From Candidatus Levyibacteriota bacterium (lineage in GTDB: Bacteria; Patescibacteriota; Microgenomatia; Levybacterales; UBA12049), in NCBI GenBank assembly GCA_023245475.1, contig JAHFKF010000037.1, positions 1 through 12,704 on the forward strand: a DNA stretch of 12,704 bases, read 5' to 3'. Positions 6,346 through 12,704 of this stretch are shown here, in pieces. The notes beneath the pieces were generated by a model that was not told the DNA's origin, ran no database searches, and was given only the letters and a program-made list of their open reading frames with translations. Each line of letters starts with the position of its first letter. Positions within the stretch are counted from its first letter, which is position 1. The position numbers were made by a program, and so were the translations under genes.

Positions 6346-7854
6346 ATGCAGTTTCTAAAAAAGTATTGGCCTTTTCTCATTGCCACAGGTATTCTTTTGC
6401 TTTACTTTTTGACTAGACTTGCTAACCTCACCGGGCTTCCTATTTTTACTGATGAAGCAATCTATATCCGCTGGTCGCAGATTGCTGGGAATGATGCCAA
6501 TTGGCGCTTTATTTCATTGACCGATGGTAAGCAGCCTCTCTATGTTTGGATTGCTATGATTCTTCTTAAGTTCATTGAAGATCCACTGTTTGCTGGAAGA
6601 CTTGTCTCAGTCATAGCCGGAGTTGGTTCTGTGATTGGTATGTTCTTCTTAACCAATGAGGTTTTCAAAAATCGTAAGACTGCATTCTTCGCGAGCTTTC
6701 TCTATGTTATTTATCCATTTGCTTTGGTTTATGATCGACTAGCTCTGTATGATTCACTCGTTGCCATGATTACTATCTGGGCATTATATTTTGAGTTTCT
6801 TCTTGTGCGGAAGCTTCGACTTGATATTGCATTACTGCTTGGTATGATTATGGGCGTTGGGCTTTTGACCAAAAGTAATACAAACTTTGCATTAATCTTA
6901 TTGCCGTTTTCATTAGTATTATTTGATTTCAAACAAAAGCATTGGAGGAGGTTACTTGGCAAATGGTTCCTGCTTGCACTTGTTGCGGCTGGAGTTGCTT
7001 TAGCGATGTCTTTGGTTTTGCGCCTTTCACCGTTTTATCATATTATTGGAGAGAAAAATTTAGTGTTTATTTATTCCTTTAGTGATTGGATTGCTCGTCC
7101 ATTTGCTTTCTTTGTCGGTAACTTTACTGGTTTAGGAGGTTGGCTTCTTAACTATATGACAATTCCTGTAGTACTGTTAGTGTTGTCATCGTTTCTCGTG
7201 AGCAAAAAATATTTCAAAGAGAAATTATTGTTACTGGCTTGGTTTATTGTTCCCTTTATGGCTCTGGCTTTCTTTGGCAAGGTGATCTATCCTCGGTTCA
7301 TCTTATTTATGACGATGCCACTACTGGTACTGGCTGCCTATGCTTTTGTGTATATGATGACTGTAAGTCGTAAAGCTTGGTTTCGGTTGTTTATTGTTAT
7401 TGTCTTTTTGACGTTGCCTCTTTTCAAAGACTACTTTATTATTACTGACTTTGCTCATGCTCCTATACCCAAATCAGACCTTACGCAACTTGTCAGAGGA
7501 TGGCCTGCTGGAGGAGGGGTTAATGAAACAGTAGCGTTCCTCAAAGAAAAAGCAAAAACAGAAAAGATCTATGTTGGGACTGGAGGTACGTTTGGTTTGA
7601 TGCCGTATGCATTAGAGATATACTTACATGATAACCCCAACATAACCATTAAGGGTTTTTGGCCCATCAACGACACTGCTCCAAAAGAAGTAATTGATGC
7701 GAGTAAAACAATGCCAACGTATTTTGTCTTTTATCAAGAATGTCCTTCCTGTTCGCAAATTGGATTTGCACCCGCTGAATGGCCAGCTACTCCAGTGTTA
7801 CGAATGAAAAAAGCAGAGCAAAATAGTTTCTATACGCTCTATGAAATAAAGTAA
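6346..7854 (+). CDS. GT39-like (ArnT/PMT superfamily) polyprenyl-phosphate-sugar glycosyltransferase
   Basis: The protein has 502 residues from ATG 6346. It has an N-terminal helix, then the first outer loop with the hallmark acidic pair in FTDEAIYIRWS (D36, E37), then KQPLYVWI (62-69), AGRLVSVIAG (83-92) and YDRLALYDSLVAM (129-141, with D136). Around ten helices fill residues 8-365. Residues about 366-502 form a soluble outer domain (GWPAGGGVNETVAFLKEK, then VGTGGTFG) that ends with a CPSC pair (466-469). ArnT and PMT enzymes move a sugar from polyprenyl phosphate to lipid A, protein Ser/Thr or glycans outside the membrane. A protein or glycan acceptor is likelier here if the organism lacks lipid A. 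The frame extends upstream to 6265, but that would overlap the previous gene by 37 bases with a non-hydrophobic Cys-rich leader and no support, so 6346 is preferred. Confidence 0.8.
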   Translation: MQFLKKYWPFLIATGILLLYFLTRLANLTGLPIFTDEAIYIRWSQIAGNDANWRFISLTDGKQPLYVWIAMILLKFIEDPLFAGRLVSVIAGVGSVIGMFFLTNEVFKNRKTAFFASFLYVIYPFALVYDRLALYDSLVAMITIWALYFEFLLVRKLRLDIALLLGMIMGVGLLTKSNTNFALILLPFSLVLFDFKQKHWRRLLGKWFLLALVAAGVALAMSLVLRLSPFYHIIGEKNLVFIYSFSDWIARPFAFFVGNFTGLGGWLLNYMTIPVVLLVLSSFLVSKKYFKEKLLLLAWFIVPFMALAFFGKVIYPRFILFMTMPLLVLAAYAFVYMMTVSRKAWFRLFIVIVFLTLPLFKDYFIITDFAHAPIPKSDLTQLVRGWPAGGGVNETVAFLKEKAKTEKIYVGTGGTFGLMPYALEIYLHDNPNITIKGFWPINDTAPKEVIDASKTMPTYFVFYQECPSCSQIGFAPAEWPATPVLRMKKAEQNSFYTLYEIK

Positions 7855-7859
7855 TAGAC

Positions 7860-9419
7860 ATGAAGAAAATTGCTATTCCATTGCTTATTATCCTCGTTTG
7901 TCTTCCCGCCTTTCTTGCTCTCTTACATCCTGGTTTTTTTGTGACCGATGATGGAGAATGGATGATTATTCGACTGACGTCATTCTATCAGGCTCTTGCT
8001 GATGGACAGTTTCCTGTACGATTCTTGCATCGTCTAAACTTCGATTATGGATATCCCGTAGCAACATTTTTATATCCTGGTTTTTTGTATGCAGGTGTTC
8101 TTTTACATATACTAAAATTTAGTTTTGTCGAATCAATCAAAATAATTCTTGGTATTTCTCTCTTCGGATCTGCACTGTTTACCTATCTATGGCTCGCAAA
8201 CGTTTTCAAAAATAAATTCCCAAGCATTATTGGTGCAATTATTGCATTATATTTTCCTTACCATTTATATGATGTCTATGTTCGGGGTTCGGTAGGTGAA
8301 GTGTTTGCTCTCATGTGGGTGCCATTTATTTTTTGGATGATTGAGAAACGAAGTATGTTCTTTACCAGCATTGGTATCTTTCTGCTTGTGATTTCTCATA
8401 ATACACTTGCTGCACTTTTTTTACCACTGATTCTTTTTTACTTATCGATAAAAATTATTTTCTCAAAAAAGAAGAAAGCTTATTTATTACATAGCCTAGT
8501 TACTGTTCTTGTTGGAATCAGTATGGCAGCATTTTTCTGGTTGCCAATTATTGTTGAATTACCGATTACGCAATTTAGTAGGGTATCTGTCTCAAACCCA
8601 TTAGAATATTTTGCATCACTTTCTCTTATTAGTTTTCTTGGACTATTTATTATTGTTGTCTCCATAATCTTGTTTTTTAAGCAGAAACTATGGCATAGTA
8701 AAAAAGAAATAAATATTCTGTTTTTTCTTTTTTTTGCTGTAGGTCTTGTTAGTATCTTGTTTAGTTCTTCTCTATCGAGTCCTCTTTGGAGTATTATTCC
8801 TTCATCGTTGATTCAGTTTCCATTTCGATTGTTATCGATTGAGATTATAGCAATTCCTTTTCTTGCAGCTTTTATTTTTACTCATACGAATGGAATGTCC
8901 CGCAATGGATATCTTATCGTTACTATTCTTCTTCTTGCGATTGCAACATATCCATACATTACTCCCAAAGAATTTATCGATCGTGGCGAAGGTTTCTATA
9001 TAACCAATGATGCAACAACAACGGTTAAAGATGAATATCAACCTCGAGGTGCAAGCAACAAGCCTACAGAACGGCCAGCAAAAAAAGTAGAAGTGATCAA
9101 AGGCGAAGGAGTCATTGAAGAAGTCATGTATGACAATAAAACAATTCAATTTACCGCAAATAATAAAAAAGACAGCACCGTTCAGATTAATACACTCTAC
9201 TGGCCAGGTTGGAAAGCTTCTCTTAATGGACAATCAATTCATATCTCCTCGGACAATCCTAAGGGCGTTATGACAATAGAGATTCCTTCAGGTGAACAAC
9301 AAGTAGTACTGCAATTTATAGAGACGCAAACTCGTTTAGTTGCTGATATCGTTTCAATTATTAGTTTTGTTATACTCATAGTATTCGTTCGATTTCAGAA
9401 GAGATTGTTTCCAATTTAA
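7860..9419 (+). CDS. PTPS-related family polytopic membrane protein, putative GT-C glycosyltransferase (first paralog)
   Basis: The protein has 519 residues, with about twelve membrane segments and a C-terminal beta-rich outer domain followed by one last helix. It belongs to the family called '6-pyruvoyl-tetrahydropterin synthase-related', a historical name; nothing here suggests pterin synthesis. Motifs are an acidic pair after the first helix (TDDGEW, D30-D31), GQFPVR (49-54), YGYP (63-66), YVRGSVGE (140-147) and SHN (179-181). The layout of an acidic loop after the first helix resembles GT-C enzymes. The C-terminal block (INTLYWPGWKASLNGQ) resembles the YfhO-type end domain. Its likely role is transfer of a sugar, or handling of a lipid-linked glycan, at the outer membrane face; no reaction can be assigned. 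It starts 5 bases after the upstream gene and ends 3 bases before its paralog. Confidence 0.78.
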   Translation: MKKIAIPLLIILVCLPAFLALLHPGFFVTDDGEWMIIRLTSFYQALADGQFPVRFLHRLNFDYGYPVATFLYPGFLYAGVLLHILKFSFVESIKIILGISLFGSALFTYLWLANVFKNKFPSIIGAIIALYFPYHLYDVYVRGSVGEVFALMWVPFIFWMIEKRSMFFTSIGIFLLVISHNTLAALFLPLILFYLSIKIIFSKKKKAYLLHSLVTVLVGISMAAFFWLPIIVELPITQFSRVSVSNPLEYFASLSLISFLGLFIIVVSIILFFKQKLWHSKKEINILFFLFFAVGLVSILFSSSLSSPLWSIIPSSLIQFPFRLLSIEIIAIPFLAAFIFTHTNGMSRNGYLIVTILLLAIATYPYITPKEFIDRGEGFYITNDATTTVKDEYQPRGASNKPTERPAKKVEVIKGEGVIEEVMYDNKTIQFTANNKKDSTVQINTLYWPGWKASLNGQSIHISSDNPKGVMTIEIPSGEQQVVLQFIETQTRLVADIVSIISFVILIVFVRFQKRLFPI

Positions 9420-9422
9420 TCT

Positions 9423-11126
9423 ATGAAGTTACTACAAAAATTATTGCCGTTTGTTATTCTCATTGGCCTTTCTTATTGGGCGATTAAACCACTACTTCTT
9501 CCAGGTTTCTTCCCTATGCATGACGATGCGCAAGTTGCACGAGTCTATGAGATGCATAAGTCCCTTTCTGATGGCATGTTCCCTGTACGATGGGTTTCAG
9601 ATTTAGGCTACGGTTATGGCTATCCCATTTTTAACTTTTATGCACCTCTTGCTTACTATCTAGGAGGGCTAATGGCATTTTTCTTTGATGCATTGACCGC
9701 AACAAAAATAATGATGATAATTGCTATTATCGGATCAGGAATTACCATGTACCTTTTTGCCAAATCATTTTGGGGAAGATGGGGCGGGCTTGTTTCTGCG
9801 TTACTCTATGTTTATGTTCCTTATCATGCCGTGAATATTTATGTAAGAGGAGATGTGACGGAGTTTTTTGCTTACTCTTTTATCCCCTTAGCCTTTTGGG
9901 GTGTTTCTCAAATTGCTCAAACATTACACAATAAAAAAACGACCAAGAAGACTCTTTGGAAATGGATTGCTGTTTCTGCCATTGGTTATGCTGGAATTAT
10001 AATATCTCACAATCTTACTGCGATGATGGCGACACCCTTCTTATTTGCCTTTGCTTGCCTCTTAGTGTTTCAAGTAAAAACAGCTGAGCGGTATCTTATT
10101 TTTGCCTCTTTAGGATTGGGGATTCTCCTTGCATCATTTTATTGGTTACCTGTTTTTGCAGAGATGAAGTATACAGATGTCTTGTCACAAGTGGGTGGAG
10201 GAGCTGCCTATAAAGAGCATTTCGTTTGTCCGCAACAGCTATGGAATAGTGCTTGGGGGTTTGGTGGTTCTACACCAAATTCATGTATTGACGGTGTGTC
10301 ATATAAAATAGGTAAATTACATATTGGTTTAGCGATCATTGCTCTTTTTGCACTATTCTTTTCTTGGAAGAAAGATAAACGATTATTTAGTATTCTTAGT
10401 TTCTGCGTTCTTTCGTTGAGTTTCTCGCTATTTCTGATGCTCAATAGCTCTCAATTTTTGTGGGATGCGCTTTCTCCAATGGCATTTTTTCAATATCCCT
10501 GGAGATTTCTTCTCATAGTATCTTTCTTTATTTCTTTTTTGGGAGGAGCAGTTCTATGGATGTTTAAAAACTTTCCTTTTGTAGAACCCTTGTTAGGAAG
10601 TGTTTTGCTTATTGCCATCATTTTTGTTAATGCAGAACTATTTGTTCCTCAAGTGCAACTTGCAAAAACAGCAAATGATTATACAAAACCAAGTATTATC
10701 AAATGGGATACTTCAAAAATTTCAGATGAATATTTGCCAAACGGTTTTGCTGAATCCAAAAGTATCCGTGAGATTGTGGTTGATAAAATAACGTTGCCTT
10801 CTTCAGACGGAAAGATTACTGTTATTCAGCAAACAGGTATGATTACTGCACAGATTTTTCTTAAAAAGGCAAAAAAGATTCTTATTAAACAAGCATACTT
10901 CCCAGCGTGGCATGTCTTCGTTGATGGTAAAGAGACTTCTTATACAAAAGCAAAAAATGGGATGATTGTTGCTGTTCCTGTCGGAACTCATTTTATTGAG
11001 CTACGTTTCATACAAACACCTATTGAAAGATTAGGGAATGCACTTTCTCTTACTGGAGTTCTGGTGCTTTTTCTTGGTATAATGAGTACACGAAAGGATA
11101 AGATACATGATAAAAAAAGTACCTGA
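9423..11126 (+). CDS. PTPS-related family polytopic membrane protein, putative GT-C glycosyltransferase (second paralog)
   Basis: The protein has 567 residues with the same plan as the previous gene. It has MHDDAQ (32-37) after the first helix, GMFPVRW (51-57), YGYGYP (63-68), YVRGDVTE (140-147), and SHN near 197. Many helices follow, then a beta-rich outer domain with QAYFPAWHVFVDGKE and a final helix. YVRG falls at residue 140 in both paralogs, and the order of motifs is identical, so they arose by duplication, but overall they have diverged a lot. This copy has an extra Trp/Gly-rich outer loop (VGGGAAYKEHFVCPQQLW, then WGFGGSTPNSC) whose two cysteines may pair. The gene ends with TGA inside the next gene, a 20-base overlap, which suggests translational coupling. 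The exact reaction is unknown. Confidence 0.78.
   Translation: MKLLQKLLPFVILIGLSYWAIKPLLLPGFFPMHDDAQVARVYEMHKSLSDGMFPVRWVSDLGYGYGYPIFNFYAPLAYYLGGLMAFFFDALTATKIMMIIAIIGSGITMYLFAKSFWGRWGGLVSALLYVYVPYHAVNIYVRGDVTEFFAYSFIPLAFWGVSQIAQTLHNKKTTKKTLWKWIAVSAIGYAGIIISHNLTAMMATPFLFAFACLLVFQVKTAERYLIFASLGLGILLASFYWLPVFAEMKYTDVLSQVGGGAAYKEHFVCPQQLWNSAWGFGGSTPNSCIDGVSYKIGKLHIGLAIIALFALFFSWKKDKRLFSILSFCVLSLSFSLFLMLNSSQFLWDALSPMAFFQYPWRFLLIVSFFISFLGGAVLWMFKNFPFVEPLLGSVLLIAIIFVNAELFVPQVQLAKTANDYTKPSIIKWDTSKISDEYLPNGFAESKSIREIVVDKITLPSSDGKITVIQQTGMITAQIFLKKAKKILIKQAYFPAWHVFVDGKETSYTKAKNGMIVAVPVGTHFIELRFIQTPIERLGNALSLTGVLVLFLGIMSTRKDKIHDKKST
11075..11098 (+). promoter_or_regulatory. Internal extended -10 box and Shine-Dalgarno site for the second GT2 gene
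   Basis: TGGTATAAT at 11075-11083 is a perfect extended -10 lying inside the end of the upstream gene. AAAGGA at 11093-11098 lies 8 bases before ATG 11107 and is the best Shine-Dalgarno sequence in the window. Because this start lies within the upstream coding region, ribosomes may need this site for initiation. The promoter part may be chance in AT-rich DNA. Confidence 0.45.
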
Positions 11127-11826
11127 ACTCTCCATTTTTTTTCCCTTCTGGAATGAAGAAGCCAATATAGAAAACGTTGTTAACTCAGCCATCCCCGTTG
11201 CCAAAAAAGTTGCCAGAAAATGGGAAATTATTATGGTTGATGATGGATCTAGTGATAAAACTAGAGAAATTGCAGAGCGTCTTGCTGCAACGGATGATAG
11301 GTTAAAACTGATTTCCCATCAGCCCAACAGGGGATATGGTGCTGCATTAACCAGTGGTTTTACTCATGCAGAGTACGATTTAATTGTCTTCACTGATGGT
11401 GACGGACAATTCGACTTCTCTGAAGTGACTAATCTTCTCGAAAAAAGTAATAAAGCAGATATTGTCATTGGTTTTCGAAAAAAAAGGCGAGATAAGAAAT
11501 TATTTAAACGATTATTGCTTATGAATTTACTAAAGGTTTGGGATCTAATGCTGTTTCGTTTTTATTTTAAAGATATTGATTGCGGGTTCAAATTATTTAC
11601 GAGAGATGCAGTTGCCAAGTTAATGCCATTACGATCTGAAGGAGCTATGATTACAACAGAGATTTTAGCAAAGGCAAAGAGAAAAAAGTTAAAAATTAAG
11701 GAAGTGGGAGTGACACACTATCCTCGAGAGCTGGGACATCAAACAGGTGCAAATGTTCCTGTTATTATTCGAGCTATTTTAGAGAGCATTATTCTGTGGT
11801 ACGATTTACATTATGGAAGAACTTGA
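11107..11826 (+). CDS. GT2 family polyprenyl-phosphate mannose/glucose synthase (DPM1-like)
   Basis: This GT-A glycosyltransferase has 239 residues. It is a second, clearly different donor synthase. Motifs are ELSIFFPFWNEEANI (7-21), IMVDDGSSDKT (42-52), NRGYGAALTSGF (74-85), the metal site TDGDGQFD (96-103), IVIGFRKKRRD (119-129), DIDCGFKLFTRDA (156-168) and TTEILAKAKRKKLKIKEVGV (183-202). The order and spacing match dolichyl-phosphate mannose synthases and the related polyprenyl-phosphate glycosyltransferases; the C-terminal membrane helices found in some of these are absent. It should charge polyprenyl phosphate in the cytosol with a sugar for the GT-C enzymes. It overlaps the upstream gene by 20 bases and the flippase gene by 14. 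A good Shine-Dalgarno site supports the start. The nucleotide-sugar substrate cannot be told from sequence. Confidence 0.88.
   Translation: MIKKVPELSIFFPFWNEEANIENVVNSAIPVAKKVARKWEIIMVDDGSSDKTREIAERLAATDDRLKLISHQPNRGYGAALTSGFTHAEYDLIVFTDGDGQFDFSEVTNLLEKSNKADIVIGFRKKRRDKKLFKRLLLMNLLKVWDLMLFRFYFKDIDCGFKLFTRDAVAKLMPLRSEGAMITTEILAKAKRKKLKIKEVGVTHYPRELGHQTGANVPVIIRAILESIILWYDLHYGRT
11797..11805 (+). promoter_or_regulatory. Weak candidate extended -10 for the flippase gene
   Basis: TGGTACGAT has the TGn extension and a four-of-six hexamer. It ends seven bases before ATG 11813, the spacing seen at other starts here. It lies within the end of the second GT2 gene, and no Shine-Dalgarno sequence is present. 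It could easily be chance, and reinitiation from the overlapping gene is an alternative. Confidence 0.25.
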
Positions 11827-12704
11827 TATCGCAACAATAACCAAACGCTCCATTCATGGTGTTTTTGCTCTTGTTTCTCGGACATTTGTAATTCAACTGA
11901 TCAATCTCGGTGTAATCACAATTCTTTATGCCGTTCTTGAAGAGTCAGCAATTGGTGTATTCTTTGTTGTCTCAGCATCGATTGCTTTTTTAAGTTATTT
12001 TTCCGACATTGGTCTTGCAGCTGCTCTCATCCAAAAGAAAGAAGCGCTTACAGAAGAAGATCTACGAACCACATTTACCATTCAGCAAGTGCTTGTTGTT
12101 ACTGTTTGTATTATTGCGTTATTACTTTCCAGTTTTGTTGGGCATCTATATAAATTAAATGGTGAAGGAATTTTTCTTTTCCAGGCGTTAGTTATTTCAT
12201 TTTTCTTTTCATCTCTGAAAACAATTCCATCTATTATATTAGAGAGAAATCTACGTTTTGATAAATTAGTCATTCCGCAAGTAATCGAAGCATTGGTCTT
12301 CAATGCCACGGTACTGTTCTTTGCTCTCAAAGGCTATGGCATTATGAGTTATGCATATGCAGTGCTTGCACGGGGCATTGCAGGGCTGGCGAGTATGTAT
12401 CTGATTGCTCCATGGCGTATTGGTGTTAGTTTTTCAAAAGACGTAGCAAAGAAGCTTCTCTCATTTGGCATTCCATTCCAATCCAATAGCATCTTGGCAT
12501 TGCTCAAAGATGATTTATTGATTCTTTATCTTGGGACTGTCATGCCCTTTTCTCAGTTGGGATATATTGGCTTTGCACAAAAATGGGCGTTTACGCCGCT
12601 TCGTTTAATTATGGACAATATGATCCGGATTACCTTCCCTTCTTTTTCTCGTCTTGCTCATAATCCTCATCACTTAGGAAAGGCAATTGAAAAAAGTCTT
12701 TTTG
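11813..12704 (+). CDS. Polysaccharide flippase, Wzx/WzxC-like (MOP superfamily; partial, C-terminus beyond right edge)
   Basis: The frame is open from ATG 11813 to the right edge, giving 297 residues; family members usually have 420-500. It starts with a short amphipathic leader (MEELDIATITKRSIHG), then helices in the MOP-superfamily pattern. Recognisable stretches are SYFSDIGLAAALIQKKEALTEEDL (two blocks, SYFSDIGLAAALIQ then EEDL; about 64-87), IPSIILERNLRFDKL, a middle Gly-rich helix pair, and FGIPFQSNSILALLKDDLL (about 221-239). The FGLxxALIQ and DDLL patterns are typical of WzxC-type and related exporters. It should move a lipid-linked oligosaccharide, or polyprenyl-phosphate-linked sugar, to the outer face of the membrane, supplying the GT-C enzymes encoded upstream. 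It overlaps the second GT2 gene by 14 bases. Confidence 0.85.
   Translation, partial: MEELDIATITKRSIHGVFALVSRTFVIQLINLGVITILYAVLEESAIGVFFVVSASIAFLSYFSDIGLAAALIQKKEALTEEDLRTTFTIQQVLVVTVCIIALLLSSFVGHLYKLNGEGIFLFQALVISFFFSSLKTIPSIILERNLRFDKLVIPQVIEALVFNATVLFFALKGYGIMSYAYAVLARGIAGLASMYLIAPWRIGVSFSKDVAKKLLSFGIPFQSNSILALLKDDLLILYLGTVMPFSQLGYIGFAQKWAFTPLRLIMDNMIRITFPSFSRLAHNPHHLGKAIEKSLF

Noticed and set aside
7860..9419. Pterin biosynthesis role implied by the family name 'PTPS-related'
   Set aside because: The protein is a polytopic membrane protein without the PTPS fold or zinc-binding histidines. The name is a legacy label.
11124..11126. Possible recoding of TGA (as Gly in some CPR lineages)
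   Set aside because: TGA ends the second PTPS-related gene right after its last helix and also ends the second GT2 gene at the natural length. No in-frame TGA interrupts any gene, so the standard code holds.

Overview
The window is AT-rich, densely coded bacterial DNA using the standard genetic code: TAA, TAG and TGA all end genes whose protein ends look natural. Very short gaps, overlapping genes, almost no Shine-Dalgarno sites, and a long run of polytopic GT-C glycosyltransferases with 'PTPS-related' membrane proteins resemble a Patescibacteria (CPR) genome, perhaps Microgenomates. That placement rests on style and gene families, since no rRNA or ribosomal protein gene is present. Every part of the window is genic, and no gap exceeds 50 bases. 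I see no tRNA, rRNA, CRISPR array, insertion sequence or convincing rho-independent terminator.

Layout. Positions 1-1539 (minus strand) hold the N-terminal 513 residues of the single-strand exonuclease RecJ, running off the left edge. This gene carries three repeat insertions that keep the frame open: two heptamer arrays and one 80-bp nested palindrome. A 30-bp divergent gap separates it from a CCA-adding enzyme/poly(A) polymerase family gene (1570-2982, plus). Next is an exported protein (3007-4308) with a signal peptide, a Thr/Pro-rich linker and a C-terminal spherulin-4-like domain.

From 4357 to the right edge, seven same-strand genes form a surface-glycan or protein-glycosylation locus. 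They are an ALG5/DPM1-type GT2, an MptA/B-like GT-C, an ArnT/PMT-like GT39, two tandem paralogous PTPS-related membrane proteins, a second DPM1-like GT2, and the start of a Wzx/WzxC-type flippase. Spacing is 7, 44, 5 and 3 bases, then overlaps of 20 and 14 bases.

Inferred joint function: the two cytosolic GT2 enzymes charge a polyprenyl phosphate with sugars. The GT-C enzymes use these lipid-linked sugars on the outer face of the membrane, and the flippase exports a lipid-linked glycan. The Thr/Pro-rich exported protein next door could be a substrate. Several genes have a -10 box ending only 6 to 11 bases before the start codon and no Shine-Dalgarno site, which suggests leaderless transcripts. 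The start codons of two genes (4357 GTG and 6346 ATG) were chosen partly on that basis.
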